Assembly (NCBI RefSeq): GCF_028548475.1
Contig: NZ_JAQQLE010000004.1
Coordinates: 182,236 to 246,235 of the forward strand
DNA length: 64,000 nucleotides
Reading direction: 5' to 3'
DNA from: Vogesella margarita
GTDB taxonomy: Bacteria; Pseudomonadota; Gammaproteobacteria; Burkholderiales; Chromobacteriaceae
This document shows positions 27,631 to 39,839 of the stretch, piece by piece. The position numbers were made by a program, and so were the translations under genes. Under the pieces are notes generated by a model. That model saw only the letters and a list, made by a program, of their open reading frames with translations. It was not told the DNA's origin and ran no database searches. Positions within the stretch are counted from its first letter, which is position 1; each line of letters opens with the position of its first letter.

Positions 27631-29430
27631 TCAGTCCGCTTTCAGCAAGGCCGACGGGTCGAAACCGACCCGGATTGCGCCCCAGTGCCGGCCACCGAGG
27701 CGGATCGGCAGGGCGATCTCGGACAGGATCTCGCCGGTATCGCGCATATAGGTCTGCAGCAGGAAGGGCTGGGTGTTCTTCGCCGACTTGATGCCGGTCG
27801 GGTCGTTGAAGATGCGCTTGTCGCGGCTGCCGACCAGATCCTTCTGCAGATCGCCGGTCGGCGGCTTGGAATAGAAGCTGTTGTGCGTCGGCGCATAGCC
27901 GTTGGTGTCGACCAGCAGGCAGAAACGGCCGCCGTTGGTCTTCTGCACCACCTGGTCGTAGACCTTCTGCACCGCCGGCGCCAGCTTGTCGTCGTAGGCG
28001 GTATGGTATTTCGCCGGATTGGAACCGGGAATCGGCTGGTAGCGCTGGTCAAAGACGTTGAGTCCTTCCGCCTGCGCCCGTTCCAGCATGCCCGCCAGTT
28101 CATCGCGGGCATGGCGGGCAACGGCAATTACCGCGTCCAGCTCGCCCTCGCCGATCACGAAGCGCGACACCAGCTCCTGCACCTGTTCGGCCGCCACCGA
28201 CAGCTTCACCGACACGTCTTCCGACTGCGCCAGGTGCGTGGAGACCACCGTACTCAGGCCGTGGATTTCCGAGACATTGCGGTTGACCTGCAGATTGGTG
28301 CCGGCAAACAGCTCCATGGTGCCGGCGATTTCGGTCAGCCCGCTGGCCATGTTTTCAAAATCGCCCATCATGCGGCCGAAGTGCTGCGAGGACCGATTGA
28401 CCACGTCCAGCGCCTGCGCGGTATCGCTATTGATGCGTGCGGTTGCTTCCTGCGTATGCGATACCAGATTGAGCATGCCGTCGATATTGCCGGAGATCTC
28501 GTCGGTCGCCACCCGCACCCGCTCCGCCAGCTTGCGCACCTCGTCGGCCACCACCGCAAAACCGCGACCGGATTCGCCGGCGCGTGCCGCCTCGATCGCC
28601 GCATTCAGCGCCAGCAGATTGGTCTGTTCCGAGATGTCCTTGATCAGGTCGACGATGGTCTTGATGCTGGCCGAGCGGTTGTTCAGCTCCACCACGGTGG
28701 TGTTGAAGGCGCCGACGCGGCCGCTGATCTCGTCGATCCGCGTCGCGGCGTCCTGCAGCTCGGCGTAGGACTCGCGCGCCATCGCGAGGTTGCCGACCGT
28801 AGTGGCCGAAATCGACTGCGTTTCGGCCGATACCTGGTTGATGCCGGCGGTAGTCTGATCGCTGGAGTCACGCACCTGGCTGGCCAGCTCCGCCTGCTGC
28901 TTGGCGCTGCTCAGCGACTCGCCGATGTTCTTGCGCGTGCGGGTGGAGTCCATGGCGATGCGGATGGTCATGATGCGCACATTGCTGATGATCTCGCGCA
29001 TCTTCTTCAGGAATTCGTTATAGGACAGCGACAGGTCGCGGATCTCGTCGTAGGTGATGGTCGGGATCTCGCGCGACAGGTCGCCCTCGCCGGCGCCGAT
29101 CTCGCGGAAGATGCCGATGATCATCTGCAATGGCCGCACGATCAGGAAGCGCAGATACCAGACCATGAAGGCGATAAACACCAGCGACACGCACCAGATG
29201 GCGAACGACCAGATCATGGTCTTGTCCAGCAGCGAGAAGATCTGCTGGCGGATCGGTTCGGTCAGCTCCTGGCCACCGACCAGTTGGCGGATGTCGTCCA
29301 GCGCCAGATAAACGTAGGCAATCAGGATCAACTGGAACAGGCTGATGAAGAAAAAGCTGCACAATTTCTTGGTCAGCGAATTCCAGAACGATTTTTCCAT
29401 CAGGTAATAAGTCCGCCAGAACCAATTCAT
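27631..29430 (-). CDS. methyl-accepting chemotaxis protein with C-terminal sensor domain
   Basis: A 599-residue chemoreceptor. Two transmembrane helices lie near residues 25-45 and 72-95, with only a short periplasmic loop. The cytoplasmic signalling hairpin tip is present as DISEQTNLLALNAAIEAARAGE. After the coiled coil, a C-terminal domain of about 150 residues (from roughly 440) looks Cache-like (QPFLLQTYMRDTGEILSEIALPI), so the sensor is cytoplasmic and C-terminal instead of periplasmic. GGAGAGACGAAGG precedes the ATG at 29430. No che genes are nearby. Confidence 0.88.
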   Translation of the reverse strand: MNWFWRTYYLMEKSFWNSLTKKLCSFFFISLFQLILIAYVYLALDDIRQLVGGQELTEPIRQQIFSLLDKTMIWSFAIWCVSLVFIAFMVWYLRFLIVRPLQMIIGIFREIGAGEGDLSREIPTITYDEIRDLSLSYNEFLKKMREIISNVRIMTIRIAMDSTRTRKNIGESLSSAKQQAELASQVRDSSDQTTAGINQVSAETQSISATTVGNLAMARESYAELQDAATRIDEISGRVGAFNTTVVELNNRSASIKTIVDLIKDISEQTNLLALNAAIEAARAGESGRGFAVVADEVRKLAERVRVATDEISGNIDGMLNLVSHTQEATARINSDTAQALDVVNRSSQHFGRMMGDFENMASGLTEIAGTMELFAGTNLQVNRNVSEIHGLSTVVSTHLAQSEDVSVKLSVAAEQVQELVSRFVIGEGELDAVIAVARHARDELAGMLERAQAEGLNVFDQRYQPIPGSNPAKYHTAYDDKLAPAVQKVYDQVVQKTNGGRFCLLVDTNGYAPTHNSFYSKPPTGDLQKDLVGSRDKRIFNDPTGIKSAKNTQPFLLQTYMRDTGEILSEIALPIRLGGRHWGAIRVGFDPSALLKAD

Positions 29431-29527
29431 CCTTCGTCTCTCCTGTTGCTAGCTTGTGTGCTTGTCTGTGCTTGTTATCGGTCGTTTTTACACTGTTTCT
29501 ATGAAAAAAAATAGCGGTTATCTTAAA

Positions 29528-30136
29528 TCAAATGACCGGCATCAACTTTTCTGATCGCTGCCAGCAGAGCCAATATTCGTCCGGCGCGAACACCGGCAAG
29601 GAGCCGCTCACCGGGGTTTGCTGGCTCAGGCTGAACCAGGGCTGGAACAGTTCCTGCAGCCGGGCAAGCTCGGTGCCGAAGGGGGGCCCTTTCAGGGTTG
29701 GCCGCAAGAAGAAGTAACCGGCGAGATAGCCGCCCGGCTTCACCAGGCGCGCCATTTTTTCGGCATAGGCCGGCCAGCGCGACGGTGGCAACGCGCACAG
29801 GAAAGCGCGTTCGTACACCCAGTCCCAGCTGCCGTCGACCTCGTCACTGAAGAAATCAGCCTGCCGCACCAGCTCCGCCAACGGGCCGAGTTGCTCCCGC
29901 GCCCGCGCCACCGCCTCGGCGCTGAAGTCGATCGCGGCCACCTGCAAGCCCTGCCGCTGCAGATAGGCGACCTCGTAGCCGCTGCCACAACCGGGCAGCA
30001 ATACCGAACGCACCAGTGGCGGCAGCGTCTGCACCAGCGCGGCGAAGCCGGCCGGCAACTGACCGCTCTCCCACGGCGTGACCTGCTGCTGGTAACGGCT
30101 GTCCCAGAATGAACTCAAGCTGCTGTCCTGCGCCAT
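29528..30136 (-). CDS. SAM-dependent methyltransferase, thiopurine methyltransferase-like
   Basis: A 202-residue class I methyltransferase. The start at 30136 is fixed by a strong AAGGAGGT. Motif I is VLLPGCGSGYEVAYL, followed by VAAIDFSAEAV, and DWVYERAFLCALPP and PGGYLAGYFF are typical of the TPMT/Tmm-like family that methylates S, Se or related small substrates. The substrate cannot be told. The DUF1289 gene lies 68 nt upstream on the same strand. Confidence 0.85.
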   Translation of the reverse strand: MAQDSSLSSFWDSRYQQQVTPWESGQLPAGFAALVQTLPPLVRSVLLPGCGSGYEVAYLQRQGLQVAAIDFSAEAVARAREQLGPLAELVRQADFFSDEVDGSWDWVYERAFLCALPPSRWPAYAEKMARLVKPGGYLAGYFFLRPTLKGPPFGTELARLQELFQPWFSLSQQTPVSGSLPVFAPDEYWLCWQRSEKLMPVI

Positions 30137-30204
30137 GCGACACCTCCTTGCTCCCGATAGAACCGCTATCTTGCCGCCGACAGACAGGCGAAGACAAGGA
30201 ACGC

Positions 30205-30609
30205 TCAGTTCAGCAGGACGCAGTCGGCGTCGAACAGGCAATCCCAGAACAGGCGCAGCCAGTCGTCGCGGTACACCGGCAGCAAGTAGCTGCGGCCATC
30301 GTGGGTCAAGAGCGGCACGTAGCCGCGACCTTGCCGCTGCTGCGGCCAACCCAGGGTGACCAGCAGCGACGGTGTCAACGCCAGTGTGGCCTGCTGCCCT
30401 GCCGGTTGGATCGCCAGCAGGCGGCCGCCGGTCTGCATCGCCATCTGCAGCCAGACCTTGCGTCGCGACAGCTGCGCCTGGATCGCGGCGCGCAGGGCAT
30501 CGTCAAGCGCCAGCCAGGCAGAGACCTCGGCAAAGCTGCGGCCGCAGCCGAAGCAGACCTCGTCGCCGACAGCGGTGGAGCAGACTCCGATACACGGCGT
30601 GGCGATCAT
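30205..30609 (-). CDS. DUF1289 domain protein with C-terminal extension
   Basis: A 134-residue protein. The first 40 residues match DUF1289 (TPCIGVCS, CFGCGRSFAEVSAWL) with four conserved cysteines likely to bind a metal or Fe-S cluster. The remaining 90 residues form an extension with no motif I recognise. Many DUF1289 proteins are only 60-90 residues long, so this one is long. It is probably in a unit with the downstream methyltransferase. Confidence 0.8.
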   Translation of the reverse strand: MIATPCIGVCSTAVGDEVCFGCGRSFAEVSAWLALDDALRAAIQAQLSRRKVWLQMAMQTGGRLLAIQPAGQQATLALTPSLLVTLGWPQQRQGRGYVPLLTHDGRSYLLPVYRDDWLRLFWDCLFDADCVLLN

Positions 30610-30661
30610 ATTGGCGGCTCCTGGAGGCGACTACGGAGAAATCGGAAGACGGACAAATGAT

Positions 30662-30688
30662 AAAGGCCACTTGCAAGCAAGTGGCCTT
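30662..30688. terminator. hairpin terminator downstream of tRNA-Pro
   Basis: AAGGCCACTTGC pairs with GCAAGTGGCCTT. It ends the translation operon that finishes with tRNA-Pro. Confidence 0.8.
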
Positions 30689-30699
30689 CGAATGATTTT

Positions 30700-30776
30700 T
30701 GGTCGGAGTGAAAGGATTCGAACCTTCGACCCCTTGCACCCCATGCAAGTGCGCTACCGGGCTGCGCCACACTCCG
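30700..30776 (-). tRNA. tRNA-Pro (anticodon GGG)
   Basis: A 77-nt cloverleaf with acceptor CGGAGTG/CACTCCG, anticodon loop ATGGGGT giving GGG, T-arm GGTTCGAATCC and an encoded CCA. It lies just downstream of the MerR-type gene on the same strand, the usual position in betaproteobacteria. Confidence 0.95.
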
Positions 30777-30804
30777 ACTCAAGGAAAAAATTATAAACAG
30801 TTAT

Positions 30805-31152
30805 TCAGTCTTTGCCAAGACCAAGATCCAGCCAGTCGAGGATGGCCTGCAGCTCCTTGCGCACTTCGCCGGCGGTGGCCGGTGCCGGCTGATCGCCTTC
30901 CAGGCGCTGGCGGGCACCATGCAGCGTGAAACCGTCGTCGTAGAGCAGGGAACGGATGCGACGCACCAGCAAGACCTCGCGGTGCTGGTAATAGCGACGG
31001 TTGCCGCGGCGCTTGACGTTGCGCAGCTCGGAGAACTCCTGCTCCCAATAGCGCAGTACATGCTGCTTGACGCCGGTCAGCTCGCTGACTTCACCGATGG
31101 TGAAATAGCGTTTGGCCGGAATGGCAGGAAGTTCAGCCTTGGGTGTTTGCAT
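30805..31152 (-). CDS. MerR-family transcriptional regulator
   Basis: A 115-residue MerR-type protein with the helix-turn-helix [25 protein letters not shown] and a short dimerisation helix. No effector-binding domain or metal cysteines follow. It overlaps the end of ihfA, the standard neighbour. A TTG at 31164 with AAGGGA upstream is an alternative start; the ATG at 31152 lacks a clear ribosome site. Target genes unknown. Confidence 0.88.
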   Translation of the reverse strand: MQTPKAELPAIPAKRYFTIGEVSELTGVKQHVLRYWEQEFSELRNVKRRGNRRYYQHREVLLVRRIRSLLYDDGFTLHGARQRLEGDQPAPATAGEVRKELQAILDWLDLGLGKD

Positions 31153-31435
31153 GATGTTGTTCAACCATTCCCTTGAGTTTCTGACTTGCGTGGAAAGTTA
31201 CCACGCGTCGGGCGGTGATGGGAATCTCTTCGCCGGTTTTCGGGTTACGCCCCGGGCGCTGCGGCTTGTCGCGCAACTGGAAATTACCGAAACCGGACAG
31301 TTTGACGCTGGTGCCCGTTTCCAGGGTGGAGCGGATTTCTTCAAAGAACGACTCCACCATGTCCTTGGCTTCGCGCTTGTTCAGGCCCACCTTGTCGAAC
31401 AACAGATCGGCCAACTCGGCTTTGGTCAAAGTCAT
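31133..31435 (-). CDS. ihfA: integration host factor alpha subunit
   Basis: A 100-residue DNA-bending protein that pairs with IhfB. The N-terminal [27 protein letters not shown] and the arm region [20 protein letters not shown] are typical. It lies just downstream of pheT, as in most proteobacteria. It would be needed for looping at sigma-54 promoters such as the one at 9920. Confidence 0.97.
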   Translation of the reverse strand: MTLTKAELADLLFDKVGLNKREAKDMVESFFEEIRSTLETGTSVKLSGFGNFQLRDKPQRPGRNPKTGEEIPITARRVVTFHASQKLKGMVEQHHANTQG

Positions 31436-31500
31436 GACAATTCCTCACTACAACATCGGATAAAACGCCACCCGCCCGGCGGGTGGCCAACAGGAATGAA

Positions 31501-33861
31501 TCAGGCGCGCAGTACGGCACCGGCGGCTTCGGCAGCGGCCAGCATCGCAGCCACCGCCTGCTCGACCTCGTCGTCGACCAGAGTGCGGTCGGCCGCCTGC
31601 AGCACGATGCGGAACGCCAGGCTCTTCTTGCCCTCGTCCACGCCCTTGCCGCGATAGAGGTCGAACAGCGCCAGCTCGCGCACGAATTCGGGCGCAACTA
31701 CCAGCATCGCCTGCTGCAGCGTAGCGGCGCTCACCTCTTCCCCCACCACCAGCGCGAGGTCACGGCGTACCGGCTGGAACTTGCTGACTGGCGCCAGCTT
31801 GACGCGGCCAACCTGCTCGGCCGCTTCGACCGCCAGCTCGAACAGGACCGGCGCGTTGCTCAGGCCGTAGGCCTGTACCCACTGCGGGTGCAGCTCGCCC
31901 AGCACGCCGACCACGGCGCCGTCCAGCAGTACCTCGGCGCAGCGGCCTGGGTGGAAAGCAGGATGGGCGGCCTTGCGGTATTCGGCGACACGCGGATACA
32001 GCAGCGCCTCGACGTCGGCCTTGATGTCGTAGAAATCGACGCGCTCGGCCTTGCTGCCCCACTGCTCGTCGACACGGCTGCCGTGCGCCAGACCGGCAAT
32101 GACTTCCGGCTGCTGCACGCTGCCGTCAGCTTGCTTGTGGAACACGCGGGCGATCTCGAACACGCGCACGCGGCTGTGCTTGCGGTTCAGGTTGGCCGCA
32201 AGCGTGTCCACCAGACCACCGATCAGGCTGGAGCGCATCACGCTCATCTGGCTGGCGATCGGGTTGATCAGGCGCACCGGGTTGGCATTGCCGGCGAAAT
32301 CGCGCTCCCACTTTTCGTCCACGAAGGCGTAGCTGACGATTTCCTGGAAATCGCGGCCGGCCAGCAGACGGCGCACTTCGCTGCGCACGCGCAGGCCTTC
32401 CGGCTGCGGCAGCATGGTCTGTGCGGCAACCGGAGCATTGGCCGGGATATTGTCGTAGCCGTAGACGCGCGCGATTTCTTCGATCAGGTCTTCCTCGATC
32501 GCGATATCGAAGCGGAAGCTCGGCGCGGAAACCACGAAACCGTCAACGTTCTGCTCGAACGGCAGGCCGAGGCGGGTGAAGATGGCGGCGATCTCGTCTG
32601 CGGCCAACGTTACGCCCAGCACCCGGGCGACGCGGGAGGTACGCACCGCCACGCTGGCGCGCGCCGGCAGCGCCGACACGGTTTCGGTCAGCGGGCCCGG
32701 TTCGCCGCCGCAGATTTCCAGCACCAGCGCGGTGGCGCGCTCGATGGCCTCGGTCTGCAGCGCAAAATCCACGCCGCGCTCGTAGCGGTAGCTGGAATCG
32801 GAGCCGAAGCCCAGTGCGCGTGCCTTGCCGGCGATGGCTTCCGGCTGGAAGAAGGCGCTTTCCAGGAAAATGTCGTGGCTGGCGGTGGTCACGCCACTGT
32901 CCAGGCCGCCCATGATGCCGGCGATGGCCAGCGGCTTGGCGGCATCGGCGATCACCATCAGGTCCGGCGTCAGCTCGATTTCTTTTTCGTTCAGGCACAC
33001 CAGCTTCTCGCCGGCGGCGGCCATGCGCACGGTGATGCCGCCGTCGATCTTGTCCAGATCAAACGCGTGCATCGGCTGGCCCTGCTCCAGCAGGATGTAG
33101 TTGGTGATGTCGACGATGGCGGAGATGGAACGCAGGCCGGAACGCTCCAGACGGCGCTTCATCCAGTCCGGCGTCGGCGCGGCGGCGTTGACGTTCTTCA
33201 CCACGCGGCCAACGTAGCGGCCGCACGGCGCGCCATCAGCGATGCCGACCGCCAGCTTGCTGTCAGTCTGCGGCGCCACGGCGGCGATGTCCCAGGCCGC
33301 CAGCGGGCTGCCGGTCAGCGCGGCCACTTCGCGGGCGATACCGCGGATAGACAGGCAGTCGGCGCGGTTGGGGGTGATCTTCAGCGTGAACAGGCTGTCG
33401 TCCAGGCCCAGGTAGTCGCGGATGTTCTGGCCGACCGGGGCATCGGCCGGCAGCAGCATCAGGCCGTCGACCTCGTCCGGCACGCCCAGCTCCTTGCCGG
33501 AGCACAGCATGCCGCCGGATTCGACGCCGCGCATCTTGGTCGGTTTGATCTTGAAATCGCCCGGCAGGATGGCGCCCGGCAGCGCGCACGGCACCTTGAC
33601 GCCCACGGCCACGTTCGGCGCGCCGCACACGATCTGCACCAGCTCGCCGGTACCAACGTCGACCTTGGTCACGCGCAGGCGGTCGGCGTTCTCGTGCTTT
33701 TCACACTCTTTCACTTCACCGATCACCACACCGCTGAAGGCGGGGGCGGCGGCGTTGACTTCTTCCACTTCCAGGCCTGCCATGGTCAGCAGGTAGGACA
33801 GCTCATCGGTGCTCAGCGACGGATTGACGCGGCTGCGCAGCCATTGTTCGGAAAATTGCAT
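31501..33861 (-). CDS. pheT: phenylalanyl-tRNA synthetase beta subunit
   Basis: A 786-residue subunit, of normal length. In order: the EMAP/tRNA-binding domain (AGLEVEEVNAAAPAFSGVV), the B3/B4 editing domain, the B5 domain, the catalytic-like core and the C-terminal FDX-ACB anticodon-binding domain (FQPVRRDLALVV). It forms an alpha2-beta2 enzyme with PheS and is encoded 18 nt downstream of pheS. Confidence 0.97.
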   Translation of the reverse strand: MQFSEQWLRSRVNPSLSTDELSYLLTMAGLEVEEVNAAAPAFSGVVIGEVKECEKHENADRLRVTKVDVGTGELVQIVCGAPNVAVGVKVPCALPGAILPGDFKIKPTKMRGVESGGMLCSGKELGVPDEVDGLMLLPADAPVGQNIRDYLGLDDSLFTLKITPNRADCLSIRGIAREVAALTGSPLAAWDIAAVAPQTDSKLAVGIADGAPCGRYVGRVVKNVNAAAPTPDWMKRRLERSGLRSISAIVDITNYILLEQGQPMHAFDLDKIDGGITVRMAAAGEKLVCLNEKEIELTPDLMVIADAAKPLAIAGIMGGLDSGVTTASHDIFLESAFFQPEAIAGKARALGFGSDSSYRYERGVDFALQTEAIERATALVLEICGGEPGPLTETVSALPARASVAVRTSRVARVLGVTLAADEIAAIFTRLGLPFEQNVDGFVVSAPSFRFDIAIEEDLIEEIARVYGYDNIPANAPVAAQTMLPQPEGLRVRSEVRRLLAGRDFQEIVSYAFVDEKWERDFAGNANPVRLINPIASQMSVMRSSLIGGLVDTLAANLNRKHSRVRVFEIARVFHKQADGSVQQPEVIAGLAHGSRVDEQWGSKAERVDFYDIKADVEALLYPRVAEYRKAAHPAFHPGRCAEVLLDGAVVGVLGELHPQWVQAYGLSNAPVLFELAVEAAEQVGRVKLAPVSKFQPVRRDLALVVGEEVSAATLQQAMLVVAPEFVRELALFDLYRGKGVDEGKKSLAFRIVLQAADRTLVDDEVEQAVAAMLAAAEAAGAVLRA

Positions 33862-33879
33862 GATGGGTCTCCGTCGCGA

Positions 33880-34917
<1,038 letters not shown>

Positions 34918-34921
<4 letters not shown>

Positions 34922-34956
34922 CCATCTTGGAGAAAATCGAAAAAAAAGGGAGGCAT
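34918..34956 (-). CDS. Phe-rich leader peptide of pheST
   Basis: A 12-codon frame encoding MPPFFFDFLQDG, with four Phe among 12 residues. GGGAGG lies 3 nt upstream of its ATG. Its position between rplT and pheS, the attenuator-like stem overlapping its stop codon, and the parallel with the E. coli PheM leader support a role in ribosome-mediated attenuation. The three consecutive Phe codons are spelled by the T run of the rplT terminator, so chance cannot be excluded. Confidence 0.6.
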
Positions 34957-34970
34957 CAGCCTCCCTTTTT
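34940..34970 (-). terminator. intrinsic terminator after rplT
   Basis: GGGAGGC pairs with GCCTCCC around a 4-nt loop, followed by eight T residues on the minus strand. The hairpin contains the ribosome site and start codon of the Phe leader peptide. Confidence 0.85.
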
Positions 34971-34982
34971 AGTATCCAGCGC

Positions 34983-35339
34983 TTAAGCGAGGGCGGCTTT
35001 TGCTTGTGCAACGATTTGAGCAAATGCCGGCTTATCGAACACGGCCAGATCGGCCAGGACCTTACGGTCGATTTCGATCAGCGCTTTCTTCAGGCCGTTC
35101 ATGAACTTGCTGTATGGCAGGCCGTTTTCACGCGAAGCGGCGTTGATACGAGCAATCCACAGTTGACGGAACTGACGCTTTTTCTGACGACGGTCGCGGT
35201 AGGCGTACTGACCGGCTTTCATCACCGCCTGTTTGGCGATGCGATAGACGTTCTTCCGGCGGCCGCGATAGCCTTTCGCCAGAGCTAAGATTTTCTTGTG
35301 ACGAGCACGTGCGGTTACACCGCGTTTTACGCGTGGCAT
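34983..35339 (-). CDS. rplT: 50S ribosomal protein L20
   Basis: A 118-residue ribosomal protein starting [20 protein letters not shown], of standard length and sequence. It follows rpmI with an 11-nt gap in the infC-rpmI-rplT unit, where L20 usually represses its own translation. Confidence 0.98.
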   Translation of the reverse strand: MPRVKRGVTARARHKKILALAKGYRGRRKNVYRIAKQAVMKAGQYAYRDRRQKKRQFRQLWIARINAASRENGLPYSKFMNGLKKALIEIDRKVLADLAVFDKPAFAQIVAQAKAALA

Positions 35340-35350
35340 GAATTATCTCC

Positions 35351-35548
35351 TTAAGCGTAGGGCATCATTTTGCGAACGGAAGCCATGTTGGTGCTATCTA
35401 CCATGGCAGTACCGCGCAATTGACGTTTGGTTTTGGTGGTTTTCTTGGTCAGGATATGACGCTTGAACGCCATAGAGCGCTTGACACCACCGTTGCCCAA
35501 TACTTTGAGACGCTTCTTCGCGCTCGACTTGGTTTTCATTTTCGGCAT
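35351..35548 (-). CDS. rpmI: 50S ribosomal protein L35
   Basis: A 65-residue basic protein starting [26 protein letters not shown] precedes the ATG at 35548. An upstream in-frame extension is not part of the L35 family. Confidence 0.97.
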   Translation of the reverse strand: MPKMKTKSSAKKRLKVLGNGGVKRSMAFKRHILTKKTTKTKRQLRGTAMVDSTNMASVRKMMPYA

Positions 35549-35702
35549 GGAATGCTCCTGCTGAATTTTCGTTAGATTAGACCCAGGGTGGCCCGAAGGC
35601 ACTTGAAACCACTGCGTCACGCTTTTGCTGCAGGCCGTTGCCGGCCTACAAAATCAACACGGCAGGCGAGCCTGCCGTGAAGAAGTCGATGATTATACCC
35701 GA

Positions 35703-36221
35703 TTATTTCTTTTTCGGGGCAATCATCATGACCATTTGGCGGCCTTCCAGTCGCGGGAACTGCTCGACCGTACCCACTTCCGCCAAATCGGCTTCCACGC
35801 GCTTGAGCAGCGCGAGACCGATATCCTGGTGAGCCATCTCACGACCACGGAAACGCAGGGTTACCTTGGCTTTGTCACCTTCGGTGAGGAAGCGGATCAG
35901 GTTACGCAGCTTGACGTTGTAGTCGCCGTCGTCGGTACCAGGACGGAACTTGATTTCCTTGATCTGGATCTGCTTCTGCTTCTGCTTCGCTTCGTGGCGC
36001 TTCTTGGACTGCTCGTACTTGTACTTGCCGTAGTCCATCAGCTTGACCACCGGCGGCTGGGCCGTCGGCGAAATTTCCACCAGATCAACGTCGCGCTCTT
36101 CCGCCAGCGCCAGACCTTCACGCAGACTGACGATACCGAGCTGCTCGCCTTCTTCTCCTACCAGACGGATCTCGCGGGCGGTGATTTCGCCATTGATCCG
36201 TGGTTCGCGTTCCTGAGCTAT
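35703..36221 (-). CDS. infC: translation initiation factor IF-3
   Basis: A 172-residue IF-3 with the N-domain ([25 protein letters not shown]), lysine-rich linker and C-domain ([12 protein letters not shown]). The start is taken as the codon ATA at 36221, eight bases after AGGAG. This gives the family N-terminus [16 protein letters not shown] two codons upstream is only 2 nt from the ribosome site. Non-canonical AUU/AUA starts are known in infC, where IF-3 discriminates against them and so controls its own synthesis. Confidence 0.95.
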   Translation of the reverse strand: MAQEREPRINGEITAREIRLVGEEGEQLGIVSLREGLALAEERDVDLVEISPTAQPPVVKLMDYGKYKYEQSKKRHEAKQKQKQIQIKEIKFRPGTDDGDYNVKLRNLIRFLTEGDKAKVTLRFRGREMAHQDIGLALLKRVEADLAEVGTVEQFPRLEGRQMVMMIAPKKK

Positions 36222-36262
36222 AGCCAATACTCCTGTAGTTTAGTGATCGTACCCGTAGGCAC

Positions 36263-38164
36263 TCAGACCTGCGCCATCGCGGCTTGCAGGTGTTCGGCAA
36301 AGGCTTGCAGGGTCATCTGACCCAGATCCTCGCCACGAGCGCGTACGGCCACCAGCCCGCCCTCTTTTTCCTTGTCGCCGATAACGACCTGGTAAGGGAG
36401 CTTCTGCAGGCTGTGCTCGCGGATTTTATAGCCGATCTTTTCGTTTCTCAAGTCAAGATCGACTTTGTAGCCCAGTTTACGCAAACTGGTTGCCACTTCC
36501 GCAGCATAATCGGCCTGCGCACTGGTGATATTCATCACCACCATCTGCACCGGCGCCAGCCACAGCGGGAACACCCCGGCGTGGTTTTCTATCAGGATGC
36601 CGATGAAACGCTCCAGCGACCCCAGGATCGCGCGGTGCAGCATCACCGGACGGGCACGGCCATTGTCTTCGGTGACATACTCGGCGCCCAGACGCTCCGG
36701 CAGCACGTAGTCCAGCTGCAGGGTACCGCACTGCCAGGAACGGCCCAGCGCATCCTTGATGTGATACTCGATCTTCGGACCGTAGAACGCACCCTCGCCC
36801 GGCAGCTCTTCCCACTCCACGCCGCAGGCGCGCAGCGCCTCGCGCAAGCCTTCTTCGGCACGATCCCAGGTTTCCAGCGTGCCGGCGTACTTTTCCGGAC
36901 GCAGCGACAGCTTGATCGCCACCTTGTCGAAGCCGAAGCGCTTGTACACCGCCATGGTCAGCTCGTTGAAAGCCTTGGCCTCGGCGATGATCTGGTCATC
37001 GGTACAGAAGATGTGCGCATCGTCCTGTACGAAGCCGCGCACGCGCATGATGCCGTGCAACGCGCCGGACGGCTCGTTGCGATGGCAGGCACCGAACTCG
37101 GCCAGACGCATCGGCAGGTCGCGATAGGAGCGCAACCCCTGATTGAATACCTGCACGTGGCCCGGGCAGTTCATCGGCTTCACCGCGTAGTCGCGCTTTT
37201 CCGACTCGGTGGTGAACATGCCTTCACGGTAGTTTTCCCAGTGACCGGATTTCTCCCACAGCACGCGATCCATCACCATCGGGGTGCGGATTTCCTGGTA
37301 GCCGGCTTCGGTCAGCGTCTTGCGCATGTACTGCTCGATGCTCTGCCACAGCTGCCAGCCCTTCGGGTGCCAGAACACCATGCCCGGCGCTTCATCCTGC
37401 AGGTGGAACAGGTCCAGCTGGCGACCCAGCTTGCGGTGGTCGCGCTTTTCCGCCTCTTCCAGCATGAACAGGTACTGCTCCAGGTCTTCCTTCTTCTGCC
37501 AGGCGGTGCCGTAGATACGCTGCAGCATCTCGTTGTTGCTGTCGCCGCGCCAGTAGGCACCGGCCACCTTCATCAGCTTGAATACCTTCAGCTTGCCGGT
37601 CGACGGTACGTGCGGGCCGCGGCACAGGTCGGTGAAGCCGCCTTCGCGGTACAGGCTCAGCACCTCGCCCTGCGGAATGGACTCGATGATCTCGGCCTTG
37701 TACGCCTCGCCGATGCTCTTGAAGTAGGCGATCGCCTCGTCACGCGGCAGTTCGTAGCGCTCGACCGGAATGTCCTTCTTCGCCAGCTCGGTCATCTTCT
37801 TCTCGATCGCCACCAGGTCTTCCGGCGTGAACGGACGCTTGTAGGCGAAATCGTAGTAGAAACCGTTTTCGATCTCCGGCCCGATGGTGACCTGCGCCTC
37901 CGGGAACAGCTCCTTCACCGCATAGGCCAGCAGGTGGGCGGCGGAGTGACGGATGATGGACAGGCCGTCCGCGTCTTTCTCGGTGATGATGGCCAGATCA
38001 ACGTTGGCCGCAATCAGAAAAGAAGTGTCAACCAGTTGGCCATCCACGCGACCAGCCAGCGCCGCACGCGCAAGACCGGTACCGATGGACGCAGCCACTT
38101 CGTGCACCGTTACCGGCTTGTCGAAGGAACGGATGGAACCGTCGGGCAGGCGAATGTCAGGCAT
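36263..38164 (-). CDS. thrS: threonyl-tRNA synthetase
   Basis: A 633-residue class II synthetase of normal length. In order: TGS domain (residues 1-60), the editing domain with the [11 protein letters not shown] zinc/metal motif, the catalytic core with motif 2 ([22 protein letters not shown]) and the C-terminal anticodon domain. GGAG precedes the ATG. A leader carrying a Thr-rich peptide and a terminator separates it from tRNA-Val, indicating attenuation by threonine supply. Confidence 0.98.
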   Translation of the reverse strand: MPDIRLPDGSIRSFDKPVTVHEVAASIGTGLARAALAGRVDGQLVDTSFLIAANVDLAIITEKDADGLSIIRHSAAHLLAYAVKELFPEAQVTIGPEIENGFYYDFAYKRPFTPEDLVAIEKKMTELAKKDIPVERYELPRDEAIAYFKSIGEAYKAEIIESIPQGEVLSLYREGGFTDLCRGPHVPSTGKLKVFKLMKVAGAYWRGDSNNEMLQRIYGTAWQKKEDLEQYLFMLEEAEKRDHRKLGRQLDLFHLQDEAPGMVFWHPKGWQLWQSIEQYMRKTLTEAGYQEIRTPMVMDRVLWEKSGHWENYREGMFTTESEKRDYAVKPMNCPGHVQVFNQGLRSYRDLPMRLAEFGACHRNEPSGALHGIMRVRGFVQDDAHIFCTDDQIIAEAKAFNELTMAVYKRFGFDKVAIKLSLRPEKYAGTLETWDRAEEGLREALRACGVEWEELPGEGAFYGPKIEYHIKDALGRSWQCGTLQLDYVLPERLGAEYVTEDNGRARPVMLHRAILGSLERFIGILIENHAGVFPLWLAPVQMVVMNITSAQADYAAEVATSLRKLGYKVDLDLRNEKIGYKIREHSLQKLPYQVVIGDKEKEGGLVAVRARGEDLGQMTLQAFAEHLQAAMAQV

Positions 38165-38205
38165 AGCAACTCCAGCTTTAAAGTGAAGGTGGACGACAAA
38201 AATCC

Positions 38206-38237
38206 AAAAAAAAAGTGCGGCTTGAGCCGCACTTTTT
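38206..38237 (-). terminator. terminator/attenuator in the thrS leader
   Basis: GTGCGGC pairs with GCCGCAC around a TCAA loop, extended by A-T pairs, with a run of nine T residues on the minus strand. It lies between the Thr leader peptide and thrS, about 45 nt before the thrS start. Confidence 0.85.
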
Positions 38238-38289
38238 GGTTTGCTTGGAGTATTCCTTTAATTTTAAAGGCACCCCGTATGGCTCGGTT

Positions 38290-38328
38290 TTATCGCGAGA
38301 TACGGGTGGTGGTAGTTCGCTTGAACAT
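38290..38328 (-). CDS. Thr-rich leader peptide of thrS
   Basis: A 12-codon frame encoding MFKRTTTTRISR, with four consecutive Thr codons (ACT ACC ACC ACC). GGAG lies 6 nt upstream of the ATG. It starts 21 nt after the tRNA-Val 3' end and is followed by a strong terminator and then thrS. The ribosome-site region (38331-38340) is perfectly complementary over 10 bp to 38245-38254. This is the layout of ribosome-mediated attenuation, with stalling at Thr codons expected to raise thrS transcription. Confidence 0.8.
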   Translation of the reverse strand: MFKRTTTTRISR

Positions 38329-38332
38329 TTAA

Positions 38333-39676
<1,344 letters not shown>

Positions 39677-39839
39677 CGCGGCCAACGGCTGTCAGTGTAC
39701 TGCCGCGCCACGCACCGCCATGCCGCTTGCAAAAGCGGCGCGGCGGCACAATGGTTGGAAATCAGCCGCAGCGTGGCTACAATCGGCCACTTGCACACGT
39801 AATACCCGCATTCAACTTAAAAACAGGGAGTCTCACCCG

